Positions 21,752 through 35,470 of a stretch of DNA of 64,000 nt are shown piece by piece. The notes under the pieces are model-generated. The model was not told the DNA's origin. It did not search any database and worked only from the letters and a program-made list of their open reading frames with translations. Source of the stretch: Girardinichthys multiradiatus (taxonomy: Eukaryota > Chordata > Actinopteri > Cyprinodontiformes > Goodeidae); the NCBI RefSeq assembly GCF_021462225.1, contig NC_061812.1, forward strand, positions 38,628,675 through 38,692,674, written 5' to 3'. The translations under genes were made by a program, and so were the position numbers. Within the stretch, counting starts at the first letter, position 1. Every line of letters starts with the position of its first letter.

Positions 21752-22793
21752 GTGATTCCCAACCTGGGGAGCCAACCTCCCTATGGGTGCCCAGGGAAAG
21801 CTCAGATGGGGACCCCAGGCTTTTATGCCACAGGGTCTGTCTACATGTTTTGCATATATTAAAAACAAAAAAACCCACTAAGATTATGAAAAGGTAAAAT
21901 GTCACTTTAATTGTAACATTTGCTGTTTTTACACGTATATCCTACTATATTGTGTCTATGGAAGTAAGATAGAAGGAAAGATAAAAACACAAAGATAAAA
22001 CAGAGTACATTGTATTAACTGTGCTAGAGTGTTTTTTGCATAATCCAACTGGCATTTTCTGCACATGTATTCACTCTTGATGATGAGTTCAATAGGTACA
22101 TACAGCATCCTTAACCAAACCTTGTAGACAAACTGGAGTAAAAACTAAAAATATGTGATGCATGTGTCTGTCAGAACAGGCTTTAAATGTGATATGGGAA
22201 GGAATGTATTTTATCGTGACATGTCATCCCTGAATAGAGCCGTGAAAGAACAAGGTGTCTCTAAAAAGTGTTAAAACTGGCAGAAAAGAAATAATCAGTT
22301 TGCAAGCTTCATATTTGCTGTTTGCATGCATATGTGCAGAAGCATGAATGTGCGAGTATGCATTCCTGTGTGTGTGTGTGTAACTATTTAGGCTCTTTAC
22401 AGAGGTTCTTAAAGAGTTTGGCCATTAATGAGTATTATTTTTAAATAAAATAAAACCAATTGTTTCAGGGGCCCTTTCCTACTTGTTTTAACGCAATATC
22501 TGCATAACATTTCCGCAACCTATGGATGCCAATGTTAAAAGGAATATTTTTTATCCTTTTTTGTGCATTCAAGGCTGTCAGGTTTTCCATAATTATTGCA
22601 TATTTTAGTAAAAAAATGAAAATCAACAGTTTGTTATAGTTTTTCTTTAATCTTAAATTTAAAAACAGAAATAAAATGTAGTTGTTATTTATAATACATA
22701 AAATTATCCTTTTTGAAGGGCCATTTATGTTTTGCAACTCTAATTAGGTGTGACGGGAAAAATGACCCTTTTGATTGTAAAGATTGCTGATCC
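21752..22793. mobile_element. Possible hAT-type relic
   Basis: The left edge TAGTGATTCCCAACCTGG and the right edge GCTGATCCCTG resemble hAT-type ends (the CAGTGGTTCCCAACC and CAGGGATCGGCAACC styles). Flanks CCCTAGAG and GCCTAAAG match at 6 of 8 positions. The two ends look like different families, so this may be two relics side by side. There is no transposase. Confidence 0.3.
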
Positions 22794-24231
22794 CTGGCCT
22801 AAAGATGTAGATTATCTCTGGTGTTTCCAAATCCAACATGCTCCATGGCAGACTGAAATTCAAAGCTCAACAGAGGAACATTGTTAGGAATACATTCAGC
22901 CTTTCTGTTGCCTGTTGAAGTTGACTCGAGGTCAATTTGACTTTTACCAAATCAAAAACAAAAGTTTCAAACTTGGTATGAATGTGGCAGACAACATTTT
23001 TTTATAGGCACAGAAATATTTTAGAGCAAAAACAAAATGATAAGAGATTAGAGAGCTGACTGTCTTTATATTAGCGATTACTGTGGCTACTTTGGCCAGC
23101 ATTATAAAAACGCTCAGTCTGTGTGCCTAAATTGAGAATGTAAATTTTTGCCTTCAATCTGAGATTTCCAAAAAGATTTTCAACATTTCATAATCCAGCA
23201 TCTTCCATGACAGACAGGAATTAAAAGTCCAAAGTGAAAAAACAAAGCAACATTGCTGAAACATGCCAAGCCTTCCTGTTTCTACTGAGGTCTCGCTGTC
23301 TTGCAATGTGAATGAAACGCGAGCATCTCTCTGCATGTTGTCGATTATACGGTTTCCTTTTAAATGGCTTATTTCATCTTTGATAACACCAAAACTGAAA
23401 AAAGCTAGCTTTGAGTCGTCTTCACTCAATAACAGCTTCTTCACTGAAAAGTGTTGCTGTTAGTGTGACCTGGAAGAGCTTACAGAAGGTGCCTTCAATG
23501 ACCAAAAACAAAGGATCATATTTTTGTATTCCAGTTGGTCAGCAACCAGACAGTTCAATGGAAAAGAAACCATCAAATCCCGCTTAGCAGACAGTTTCTG
23601 ATCTTGTGAAAACATGAACAACTGTTACTTTAATGGCATGGTTATAGATGAGCTGATGAACATTCAATACCATCACAGATGTGTAATCAAAACGGAGACA
23701 TTTAACATCATCACCCCATCATTCTCATTTGCAAACGGTTCGGTTTACTGTGTATGATGTTTTTCCATGAGGGTCAAGCCGACATCAATCCTGCTTAGCC
23801 ATAAAGTGCTGTTACCCGATCTAACCAGAACTTTTCTCTCTGAATTGAAATGCTATAATAAATATTTGAATTAGAATTGATTTTATAATTTGAGAAGCTC
23901 TCTGGTTTCGCTGAGGCCAAAGAGCTCAGCTATAAATAGGGATGAGTATGTAGGACAAAGAATAGAGATGTCTTGAAAAATCCATCAACTTTCAAGCTTT
24001 GTTGTTTTAAGCATGTGGCTATAATAGTTTGTAGCATAGCGTACACTGTTAAGTGCTTAATCATAGACTCATACACAGCATCCATTAGCTGATCTCATTA
24101 ATTTGTTGTCTTCAAACAACTCGATGGTGAAATATGGTGAAGCTGCTTTACCATGTTGTGCCCCTTGGCAGGGGCGTTTTTCGGGTCTCAAAACATTGGG
24201 GGTTTTAGCCCAAATCCAAGATATTTAGATT
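22794..24231. other. Intronic DNA, nothing recognised
   Basis: The short frames at 23154-23463 overlap on opposite strands and have no recognisable domain. The phrase at 23154-23280 (CATAATCCAGCATCTTCCATG..) partly echoes 22830-22880, a weak local duplication of unclear origin. Confidence 0.35.
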
Positions 24232-24592
24232 GCACGGTGGCGCAGTTGGTAGCACTGTTGCCTTGCAGCAAGAAGGTCCTGGGTTCAATTCCCGACCGGG
24301 GGTCTTTCTGCATGGAGTTTGCATGTTCTCCCCGTGCATGCGTGGGTTCTCACCAGGTACTCTGGCTTCCTCCCACAGTCCAAAGACATGCCTGATAGGT
24401 TAATTGGTCACTCTAAATTGCCCTTAGGTGTATGAATGAGTGTGTGCATGGTTGTTTGTGTGTTGCCCTGCGATGGACTGGCGACCTGTCCAGGTTGTAC
24501 CCCGCCTCTTGCCCATAGACTGCTGGAGATAGGCACCAGCTCTCCTGCGACCCACTATGGAATAAGCGGTAGAAAATGACTGACTGACTGAC
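24232..24592 (+). repeat. tRNA-derived SINE, full-length copy 2
   Basis: It has the same structure as the copy at 1274-1636: A box GGTGGCGCAGTTGG, B box GGGTTCAATTCC, a shared body, GGAATAAGCGGTAGAAAATG near the end and a (TGAC)n tail. The two copies differ at only about a dozen sites by eye. The 80-residue open frame across its 5' half is spurious. Confidence 0.85.
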
Positions 24593-27500
24593 ATTTCTAA
24601 GTAATTTAAGGTTAAAATAACATAGCACATATTGCACCAGTTCTCTGTCTCGGCTGGTTTTAGACTGAATGTAAACTATTGTGAATCAAACAAAAAAGGT
24701 TTGCAATAATTTTGCTTTTTATTTTTGTTAGAAGCGGAATGAAGGACAAGGAGGAACAGAGTTTAGGTCTGATGAAAAACCATTTTGCTGAAGCAAAGAA
24801 TGACACATTTTGAGGTATTTAGAAAATAACTTAATCTGAATTTTTGCTGACAAATGTTTTTCTTAAACTCAGAGATGTTTACTATGGGGCAGATAAATGT
24901 GCTTGTTTTGTCATCTACATAATATACCTTTTTTAAACATTACATTCTCATCAAAGTGTTCCACTCCTGAGGCCCCATTGTCTTTATTCTTATATTTCAA
25001 AAAAGGAAAGTGGTATGAAGTTGATTTTCCTAAATCTTAGCCAAATGGTAAAATCCTAAAACACATTTATTTTATTATGCCAAGGGCTTCTGAAAAATTT
25101 TTATTAACATTGTTCCTTCTTTTATGAGCCTGTTCTCTTTTATCGCCATCTTTTCAGCCCTTCATTCCACTTCTGAGGAAATTTGGCCTGCAAAAAATAA
25201 TAAATGAAAAATTTTTCAACAGAGTCTTTTGTTCTGCACTGAACATGTGAGACATTAGTGCAGTTCTTACTATTAAACACTTTGACAGGAAAGGGTGTTA
25301 AGTTGTGGTGTTTAAAATATAGCATAGAGCCTCATCCTGGACCTTATCAGTACTAATATTACAGTTATTAATAACTGTATACATATGGTATGTATGTCTC
25401 ACTTTCATTAAAACTGTATCCTTGTTTAATTAGTTTAGTTTACATAATATTTCATGTTAAATTCCAAAAAAGTAAAATAGTTAACTAATGAATGGTCCAC
25501 CTGTGATTAATTGCTATGATTTATTTCTTAATTATACTGCATCTTTAAAGCCAGAGCTGTATGTTTAGAATCAGCAAAGAAGATATAAAAGAGAAGAGGG
25601 AGGCTTACTTTTACACTTTCTACTACGTCTTACTGGCACCAGGAGATATTTTCCTGGTTTATTGAGCAACACCTGGTTCTGTCTACATGTAGAACTAGAT
25701 TTTAACACTGGCTGCTGCCATGAGATGCAATGTGTTGATCTGAAGGACCTTTTAATGTGTTCAGCTACGTTAGGATTAAATGCTTTTATTTTGACTGAAG
25801 TAAAGGACCAGATATTTTCACATTATGGTGCAAATCCGGCTAGAAGCTCACAGAGAAGGTTGCTGCTGTTTTCTATCACAGATCATTTAACTTCACCTGT
25901 AGCTCAGGTGAAAGTTCCTCAACATGACCCTGAAGGTGCTCATTAGAGTGAACCTCCACCTCATGGTTTGCTGGGTGAATAAGTGATTAGCTATAGCTTA
26001 CAATTAGCTCATTCTGAGTCATCATTCAGGTTTTACCGCTATCTTCGTCTGGGTTATACCGCTCGTCGTCCACCTATTCCTGAACACCCACACCCACCGC
26101 AGGCTCACTCTCTCCAGTTGGCTCTGTGGTTGCTCTGAAATAAGCCCTGTTCGAGCCGCTCAGTGTAACCTTTCAGGTAATGAAGGAGGCAGGTCGACCT
26201 GGAGTAAACTGGTGTTCTGGACTTCTCCAGAATGGAGTCCGTCTCTGGCTGTGCGCGTAGTTGTGGATTAGCGGTGCTGCGAGTGCGCAAATAGCTATTT
26301 TTTGTCTTCTCCTTTTAACTCATTGTCAGGTTAGGTGGTTATATGGAACACAATTGAAAAAATCTGATTGTTTTTTGATAAAATGTGAAGTCCAATACCA
26401 TTTTGTGGCTGCATCTTTTTAATACTTCTAAATTTCTTCTATCAAGAAGTCCAGGGCTATTCAGAAAACATCCGGTGATTCCGCCCCAGAAGCCCAGGTC
26501 TAACTATGCGCCTGCCCTTTGGTATGCCACTGTGTTGTTTTCATGTCAGTCGACCAGCTGTTGGGCAGACATTGGGGATTTGGATTCTCTTCAAAATCAT
26601 TATTTCTCAAACCCAAAATGCTGCTCTGCAAACTTTTCAAAAGATTGCGTGGCACAAAAACTAACATTCACTGGACAATAACTAAAATACACAGAGAAGC
26701 AGCTGTGAGGCTAAGTGGAATGGAGGTTGCACAGGTTGTTTTATTGTCTCTATTAGATCATCTAGCAGTTTTTGAGAAATCCTCCAATCTGCCTCCAGCA
26801 ACTTTGGGATGTAAAAAAAACACAAGCTGTAAAGTTTCAACATTTTTTGTAACAAATTTACAGTCAAGACAGAGATTGAGTAACAAGTAGGATGTCTGCT
26901 TTGTCACCTGCTCGGGAAGTGGCATTGCTCTCTTGTTTCCCATGAGCCTCTGCATCACAAAGTGCCCTCCTCCTACCCCTTGCGTTTTGCTTGTGCAGCG
27001 GAAGATTGATGGTGTTCTGATTCTGGGCAGCCAATTCTGGTCTCTCAAGAAATAATCCACTACATTGACAGATGAGCTGCATGTGACATGACATAAACAA
27101 GCCAGGCTATGCACTCTTCCTGCCTGCCAGCACTGCGCTGAAGGGCTCACTACCAGCACTGCTGATCCACAAAGACCCTTATTGACTGCTCTTACTGCTC
27201 TTTGTAAAACGTTTTGGTGGTGTACAATTAAGATATACAGTTTGTACCTTACTGGAAGTTTTCAACACAGACTTAGCATCTTCTGCAGATACAATTAAAT
27301 TGCTCCCAAATGTGTCTTCCTGTGTGCTTATATTAAGTCATAATTAGCAGGTACCATACATATTTTACCCTTTTTTAATGAATATAGTCTATAACAGCTT
27401 AAAAGCTCTTTAGGGTTAGTGTACTGCTGCCATTCTGTCTAACCATACATTTTAGCCAAATGCTTTACCCTTCTGTGCTGTTTGTATTATTCTAGAATAA

Positions 27501-27852
27501 TTTGATAATCAAAATCTTAAATTAAATGCAATTCTAGTATTAGTGTTATAGTCCACAATTTTTTAACAGGATTGAGGCCTGAGCATTTTAAAAGAAGCAG
27601 AAGCATTCAGAAACCTTCTTGAGAATACTTTTATAATCAGAGGAGCCAATGAGTCGAATGAGTCAATGTGAGGCTTTCAAACCTACCGACACTGTATGGA
27701 CTGTCAAGGTTGGCGATGGCAACTTCATACCGTGGGGCTGTTTTGCTACGATTGGTAATGGCCCACTAAGGAATAAAACCTGATTTCAACGTTGAGGCTA
27801 CATTTAGACCTCATTTAGACATGTGTCAATGTTAAGTCTACATATAGTCCTG
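24593..27852. other. Intronic DNA, nothing firm
   Basis: No gene or clear repeat is recognised. Overlapping frames on both strands at 26385-27159 have no domains. Confidence 0.35.
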
Positions 27853-27860
27853 ATTTAGAG

Positions 27861-28120
27861 CCCTGAGACAACTGTGGCTCAGTAGGAAGAGAAGTTGTCT
27901 TGCAATCAGAAGGTTGTGGGTTTGATTCCAGCTTCCTCCTGCCATATGTCAATGTGCCCCTGGGCAAGGCACTTAACCTCAAGTTGCCTACTGATCTGTG
28001 TATTGGTGTATGATTGTGTGTGCGTTAGTGAGTGCGACTGGGTGAATGTGGCTCTAGTGTAAAGCGCTTTGAGCGGTCTGTATGACTGGAAAAGTGCTGT
28101 ATAAGTTCAGTCTATTTACC
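27861..28120 (+). repeat. Second SINE family with L2-like 3' end and intact target duplication
   Basis: It has an A box (TGGCTCAGTAGG) and a B box (GGTTTGATTCC), then a body with TGGGCAAGGCACTTAACC, and a 3' part containing TAAAGCGCTTTGAGCGGTC. That last part is the type of stem-loop shared with L2-clade LINE tails. Perfect 8-base flanks ATTTAGAG at 27853-27860 and 28121-28128 mark the retrotransposition target. The family differs from the one at 1274 and 24232. Confidence 0.8.
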
Positions 28121-28128
28121 ATTTAGAG

Positions 28129-28949
28129 GTATATATTTCATCAGGGCTTAGACCAAGCAAAGCGGTCTGGTCTAAAGGTGGTCAAAGGATACGTTCAGAG
28201 TTAAAAATTTGTATGTCCACAAAAAACTGTATAATTCATGTAGAAATGCAAGAAAGCATAGACTGAAAGTTAAAAACAGCTTCAACTGTTTCAGTATAAA
28301 TGTATTTTTCCTTTTTATCAGTCTTGATCTTGCTAGAAAAATACTAATGCTTAGAACAAACATTTTGAAAACTGTAGAGATTTGTGGTAAATATGACAAC
28401 ATACTTACATATTTGCACTGTGTTGGCTGATGGAAGTAACACACTTTTTAATGTGAAGTGTTGTTACACTTTGAGTTGTGCAGGCTGTGCACTGACAAAA
28501 AATGTTTTCTTGATTTCACCAGAGATGAAGATCACAATGTTTAGTTCTGGAATTTCAATACCCATCCAGAACCACTACAGTCTCATACAACAGCAGAACC
28601 TCTGTGGCACTGAAGTTAACTCACCGAGTTTTTCTGGAAAGATACAAATTACACATTGCTGACATAATGTCTCTGAGGCTAACGAGGAAACTGAATTTAA
28701 TTAGTTTTTGTAAAAAGAAAAAAAGAAATCACCACATGAAAACAGCTGAACCTATATATTTGTGCAACTGAGCAGCTTATCTAGGAAACCTGCTTCGTTG
28801 AGAGGTGCTGATCTATTCTTTAGTTATTCTCCTAAAAACTTTTAAACCAGATATGTAAAAATGTTAGTATAGACATCTTTGAACTGCTTAGACAATATTT
28901 AGACATATTTTATTAAAATATATTTGGCGGTTTTGCATTGCACAAAGTG
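28129..28949. other. Intronic DNA, nothing recognised
   Basis: AT-rich sequence. Mirror-image frames on both strands around 28172-28444 are compositional. Confidence 0.4.
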
Positions 28950-29490
28950 GGTATTATGAGGAAGAAGGAGAGCAACCTTCAAATTCTTCAAGATCCCTAC
29001 AAAATAATTGCCAGATGGTTGAAATTTGGACTCAAATGGGTCTTCAAACAGGACAGCCATTTTAAACTCACAAACTGTTTTTGGAATGGATAAATCAGGC
29101 TAACATTAGGCTGGAATGACCCTGTCCTCAAGGATGTTGACATTTTTGGAAAATGCTTAAAAACTAATCAACTGATTTTTTAACTCAACATATTTAAAAG
29201 TGCTCTACAGTTTTTAATAAGAAGATCGGTTCAATTTCTATCCAGAATGATGTCAGGACCTTGCAGAAGGCTAACAAAGTAACCATGGGGGTGTATGTAA
29301 ATGTTTTATTTGACATGTATAATAATAATTCAAATTTGTACACCCATTTCTTGCTTTTAAAAATCACTGAAGTAGTGAAGTATAGTGTGGTTTATATTAA
29401 TTTTACCCTAAGAGAAGCATAATTGAGATTCATCATGATATTTCTGCCTATGATGGGTGTATGTAAACCTCTGATCAAAACTGTGCAGCT
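28950..29490 (+). mobile_element. Decayed Tc1-like transposon, C-terminal half
   Basis: ATTATGAGGAAGAAGGAG, CAAATGGGTCTTCAAACAGG and a right end GGTGTATGTAAACCTCTGATC match the second half and terminal repeat of a Sleeping Beauty/Passport-like Tc1 element. The reading frame is lost through many small indels and the left half is absent. Confidence 0.55.
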
Positions 29491-31278
29491 CGTGCATGAA
29501 AATCAGAAGACAATGTAAACATAGCATGAAAATGCTGAAAACCAGTGCAGTGGTTCTGTTGTTGTGTTTTTCTATGATCTGAAATGTCTTGTAAAGTCTA
29601 ATCCCAGATGATTGGAATGCATCTTAATGAGCTCATTGTTCAACGTGCCATAATGCTCCCTGAGTGTTAGAAAGCCTTTGAGGTGAAAAAAACATGTAAT
29701 TACTTTGATTAGCCGAGATTTATCATATGTTAAAATTCTGAGCAACAGCGTGATCACATGCGTGAATCCATCTGGTAAATTAAGAATTATACCCCAAGTT
29801 TTTAAAAGCAAAATTTGTAAAAACAATGTTTTACAGATTCTAAGACAATGAATCTGCTGAGGTAACAGGAAGATCAAAACATGAAGTTTCCTGGGGATGA
29901 AAAAGCCAAGTGACGTGCAGAGGGTTGAACCTGAACTGCCATCTTGCTTTAAAAAATATTCAATTTATGGTAAATAGAGATGGGATTGAAAAATGACTAT
30001 TTCTTTTTACTGCCAATTGATATGGGTTGTCCAGTAAATGTAAAATTTTCTGCCAGCATTTCGTAGGCTAAGAAATTACCGTCCCCCACTTAGAAACTAA
30101 GTGCACCCACATTCTTCTACTCATTTCCATAGTTGTCAAAATGAGTGTAAGCAGCAGAAACAAGGTGAGGAATGTGCTTTTCTCCTTTACGATAATCCTT
30201 CCTCTTTGAGGTGAAGGAGTTGTTTTTGTTGAGTGACGGGTCCATCCATCTCTGCCCACATGAACGTCTTATTCAGCCAGCCTCTCCCTTCTGTTTTTGT
30301 TTTGCAATTAAATTAGCTTTATTTGTGTCCTCATTAAATTGCACCGACTAATTAGCGTGTGAATTGATGGTGAAAGAAAATTCAATTAAATAGCAGTTAC
30401 TTGAAAAGGTGACGCCTTTGTGGTGCTTTCCTAAAGTGGATGGAAGGGAAGCGTGGAATGCGGACTCATGTGGAAATAGTTCTTTTTCCAGACATGTACG
30501 GAAATTTATATTTACAATCAAATAATTTCTGTTCATGGCTGGAATGACTGAAATCCCCTTTTTCTTCATGCTAATTTGTATTCAATAAACGCACAATGTA
30601 AAACCATCTAATGAACCATGAGATGATGAATATCATAGAGAATTTAAATTCAATTAGAAGTATTTATTCCCTAAACATGATGCCCATAAATCTGGTTGTT
30701 TGCCCACAAAGAAACTTAAATCCTATAATCTGCCTCCTCATGGAATTATTATTGCCTTGAAAATTGTGGGTTTAGTTGGACTCCTCGTCAATGCTTTATG
30801 ATGTGTCTATCACTCAGCATATCCTTTAAGGTAATGATAGCAACCCTTTTAAAGACTCGCCAATAACTGCCTGATAATCCAGGTGCTGAGCAGTACTGTC
30901 TTCGCACCAGGCCTTCTTCCGCCCAGCTCACTGTGCACTTGAGCCAAGCAGCCCTCCCCTCACCTCCTCGTCTCCATCAGCCCCTTGGACGAGTTGTCAT
31001 GGATCAGATGAGACAATTTGTCATGGATTAGTTCACTTAAATGTCTGTGTGATAGTGGAAGCAGTCACTGGAAAAGCTTTGGAATTCCATTACGCTGCCT
31101 TTTATGGCCGACGCGACGACCGAAAGAAGTGGAGATTGGACGGGTACTTTCTGTGGCCTGTGTGCTGTTTCTTGACTTCACTTACCCCCCCTACTGTAAT
31201 TAGGATGTTCTGTTATTACTGAGCCCATATGTATTTATATATATAAATTTATATATTATATTGTATATATATTTATAC
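29491..31278. other. Intronic DNA with a possible regulatory block
   Basis: No gene or repeat is recognised. The 30300-30450 part has several TAATTA/CAATTA homeobox-like cores spaced closely (TTAAATTAGC, CTAATTAGC, TCAATTAAA) in otherwise unique sequence, which is the look of a conserved non-coding element. Conservation was not testable. A TA-rich run fills 31228-31275. Confidence 0.3.
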
Positions 31279-31470
31279 TCCAAAGACATGGATTACGAAT
31301 TAAAGTTTACTAGAAACTATGATCAGCTGAAAACAGTAAAGTATAAATCACCTAGAGAAAGACTGCTCATGCACAGAAAAAACATGCAAACTCTACACTG
31401 GAAGGCTCCGACTGGGATCTTCTTGCTGCGAGGCAACAGTGCAAACAACTGCTCCACTGTGCAGCCCTAG
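31279..31470 (-). repeat. Diverged 5' half of the first SINE family, minus strand
   Basis: On the minus strand it reads GGCTGCACAGTGGAGCAGTT, CACTGTTGCCTCGCAGCAAG, then AGAGTTTGCATG and later CATGTCTTTGGAG. These are the landmarks of the SINE at 1274 in the right order. It is much more diverged than the other copies, so it is older. Confidence 0.65.
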
Positions 31471-33999
31471 CTACATGCAGCACATTTATTACAAAGGTTA
31501 ATTCACTGTATAACACTGCCATCTTTTTTCAACTGGTATCTTGTGCATTTCTTTATTACCTGTGGGCTCCTGAAGCCTTACAGTAGCATCTCACTGAAGT
31601 TAAATAGCTTGTTAATGTTAATGGAGCAAAGAGACATGTTGCTGGCTGATTGTGATGCAAAAGTGTGACTCTGTAGCAACATGTAAAAACATCTGCATTT
31701 AAACAATGTGACCAATTCAGTAGTTTGTTGCTGAGTGCTTACCTTCACCAAGTAGTTCCTTTATCCAAATGGTAGGATGTTCTATGATGGAAAGTAGAGA
31801 ACATACCTCTATTGCTGCCATGTAAGGATTACCGGTTTGGAAAAAGTAAATGGAGTAAACAGGAAAACTTACTTTCATGGTTTTATTATTGTTTCTGCTA
31901 CAAACCTGAGTCATAGAGCATTCAGAGAAAAAGAGATATTTTGGCTCTTGTTTGCCTTTTTACTTTTTTTACTTCTGGTATATTTTCTTAGACAAAACAG
32001 AAAATCACAGAGGCATCGCAAACTGCAGACCTTTCCTCTGCTCTCATTTGATCCATTCCTTCACCCACAGTTTATGTTCTTTAATATTTATAGTTCAAAA
32101 TTGTTATTTCTGCTATAAAGCAAGCTATTAAAGAGAGTTATTAACTGACTCGATGGTATGGCTCTGCTTAACAGAGCTTTATGATGTCTCCTGGATTATT
32201 ATGCTGGTTTTCTAGTTTGCAGTTTTGTTGTTTTGATTTGGGGTTTCCAGAGTGTTATTTTAGCAGTAGAAGGCAGCACTTTTTCACCGTATGCTGCCCT
32301 GCAAAGCACCAAACAGCCCTCTAGCAGCATTTGTTAGGATTGGTAAATATAATGTAGTTTTTGGCATCTGAGGAGTAAGATATTTGAATTCTCACAAAAC
32401 GATCCGAAACATTCCATCTAAAGATCCTTTTTTGGAATGTGAGTTTGCAGCCGAGACGGTGCTTTCTCAGTTCGGTCCAGGGAATCACTCAGCCAAGCCC
32501 TGACAGGAGACACAAATGGATTATGGGGTTTGGAATTATGGAAACAGAAATACTCGCTTGAATATGTCCCAACTTGTCAAGTAAATGATTGAATGTCTGT
32601 CTAAATTTTCCACCCGGGGTGGGGGGCTCTGTCAGTGTTAGGCAAAGTCTATTTGTCTTGTCTGATGTATCTTGCTGAATCCATGCGGCTGCTGTGCCCA
32701 GACCGAGGCACATTGTCTTATCGCGCCCTCAACTGACAGCAGATGCTCTAATAATGGAAGTTAGGTTGAGATGTCACAGCTAAACGTTCGTCACAGTGCG
32801 CCTGGACAGGATGCGACACATGATACGGATGTGGCCAAATGCCTCAGTAAACGGATGGGAAGTCTTATTTTAATCCGCTGCAATCACTGTGTTGTGTGGT
32901 GAGTTGTGTGTCCTGGATTAAATATGCCACTCACTCATACTGTACTATGACAGACTGCTGAAAATGGAGGAGGACAATTAGCATCCACAGGCTGAGACGT
33001 GTATCTTCATTTGCCACAGTATCTCCAGCACGTCATGCTCAGTGAACATGGCTCGGCGCCCTGGTGGCTGCTGGGCAGGAGAGTGAGAGAATGACGGATG
33101 AGGTGGCACCTGCATGTGTCAGTCTGTAGCCTAATGACCCGCAGGATTTTTGTCTTTCTCACAGCCCCGACTATTACTGTACATTTCCTCTTTAATCCTG
33201 TAGTGCTTCGGACTTCTCTTTAGCCTTTTAGCTCATCTGCCTCAGGCCTCGTTCTGATCTTATGGCCTACTTGCGCCATCTACAAGCTGCCTTACATTTC
33301 AGTCTTCGGTGTGACACTTCCTTTAGGTTTGAAACCCTTTATTTTCAGGGAAAGATCATTTTGTTCTGAGACAGGCAGTGTATTCTTCTATCCTTCATCC
33401 CCACATCCCAGAGGTTTAGGTGGTTTGAGACACTAAGCTTTTTCAATGAAAAGACCTTTTGACCTGCTTTCTCTAAGTTTAGTGTGTTCAATGTAAATGT
33501 GGATTAAATGCCTCTCTGAGGATTTTGTTCCTCCTTTCTCTTTTACCTGAAGGCATCAACAGTGTTAGGAGAATGCCAAACTTGGGTGCAGTGTGAGAAA
33601 TATACTAGAACTGAGTGGATTGAACTGAATACTGCACTGGATTCTTTCTTTGATCATGAGATCCTTTTCCCTGCTGTTTGGATTTCAGTCCTCTCAAATG
33701 AGCAAAATGCAAGGCATGTCTGCATGATTAAAGTGCTTGAACTGTACCGATGCATAACCGTATTCATTACCTCATTTTTTTTTACTTTTCTTATTATGTG
33801 CTTGTGGATATAACATTAACGCTTTTGAACTTAATCTCCTTTCTGAAAGGCAAATACAGCTTTTTATTTGGCAGCACTTTGACATTTATAATCTTTGCTT
33901 ACTAAACTGAGCTGCACCCTCACCTCATTCATTTTAGGCCACAATGTTCTGCAGAATTATTCATTCACAGATTTTGTAATTTTTTTATTTTAACATTCT
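31471..33999. other. Intronic DNA, largely unique
   Basis: No gene or known repeat. 32690-33130 is less AT-rich than its surroundings and has no repeat signature, making it a possible conserved block. Confidence 0.3.
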
Positions 34000-35212
34000 T
34001 AACCAGAACCCTCATTGTTGATTTTGGAACTTTATGTGTTAGACCAACACAATGTAATGCATAACAGAAGGAAAAAGAACCATGGATCTCAAAACCCTTT
34101 TACAAATAAAAATCTAAAACCTGTGACATGCATTTTCAGCTGCCCTTCTCTGAAACCCCTTTATTAGGTGCAACCAATCCAAAATGTAATCTCATTATAA
34201 ATACAACTGTTGTGTGAAGGCCTCAGAGGTTTATTAGAGAACATTAGTGCTACTTAAACATCTCATGGACCACAGTTCAGTCTAAAAACTATGTATGACA
34301 GACCTTCCAGGTAATGGTGGGTAAGGAGAGTTTTTATGAAAAAGGCAGCCAAGAGGTCCATGGTCCACATTGAAGGAGTTGCAAAAATCCACAGCCAATA
34401 TGAAGGTTTTTGTTAAAAGGTCATATCATAGTTGTGCACTCCTAAAATATGGCCTGTTTGCAAGATTTGCAAAATAAACCCATTGTTAAAAGAAAAGCCA
34501 TTGTTGTTTTCAGCTTTCCCCAATCCAGGTAGGGAACACAACAGATGTGGAACAAGGTGCTCTGAATAGACTAAAAGTCCAACTTTTTGGCCAGTCTGCA
34601 AAATGCTATGTGTGGGGAGAAAACAACATTGCATATCACAATGATTACATCACCATTATGGTGAAACATGATGGTGGCAGCATTGATCTTGGGGGGGTGT
34701 TTTTCGTCAGCAGGGGGAGGATAAATGGTCAGGGTTGAGGAGAATCGATTAGAATTGATGAGAAAGAAAAAAAACTAGTAAAGGTTGCAAAAGATTTGAG
34801 ACTAGGTTGGAGGTGCAGGAAAGCAACGCTAACACAGCCAGGGGTACAATATCATAATTTAGATCAAAGCATATTCATGTATTAGAATGACCCATTCAAA
34901 GTCCAGATCTCAATCAAGTTAAATTGACTCAAAAGACTTAAAAATATTTGTTCGCAGATGCTCTCAATCCAATGTGATGGAGCTTGAGCTATCTTAGAAA
35001 GAAGAATAGACAAAAATGTCTCCTGATGTGTAAAACACATTGAAATGTTCCCAATAAGATTTACAACTGGAATGGCTGCTAGATCTACAAAATACTAACT
35101 TGGAGTTTACAATACACCTTTAAGGTTTTTATTTGTAAAAGTGTCATTTTCCTTTCTTTTCACAATAACACATTACTTTGTGTTGGACTGTCACATGAAA
35201 TCCCCAAACACT
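34000..35212 (+). mobile_element. Degenerate full-length Tc1-like transposon
   Basis: The left inverted repeat contains TGTGTTAGACCAACACAA and the right contains CTTTGTGTTGGACTGTCACA, the terminal repeats of an abundant fish Tc1 family. Transposase remnants are in order: GTGAAACATGATGGTGGCAG (VKHDGGS), TTAGATCAAAGCATATTCAT and GGAGCTTGAGCTATCTTAG. Every frame is broken by stops and indels. Confidence 0.7.
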
Positions 35213-35218
35213 ACAGAC

Positions 35219-35470
35219 CCATTCAATAAATTAGAATATTACTGAAAATTCATTTTATTTTGGCAACCTAATTCTTTAAGTGAAACACATTTTACAGATC
35301 AATTACACACAGATTGATGTTTTCATGCTTTTATTTCTGTTAATTACATAGATTTTCCATTTACAGCTAATGAAAACATAACATTAAAAAAAAAGAATAT
35401 TACATCAGACCAATAAAAAAAACATTTTTAGTACACAAACGTGTGCTTAATGAAAAGTATGTTTACTACC
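35219..35470 (+). mobile_element. Tc1/mariner terminal-repeat relic
   Basis: TTCAATAAATTAGAATATTA, AAGTGAAACACATT and AATTACACACAGATTGATG are the long terminal repeat of a Tc1-like family. It is related to 2046-2223. The internal start (GAAAAGTATGTTTACTA) follows, but no transposase remains. Confidence 0.55.
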
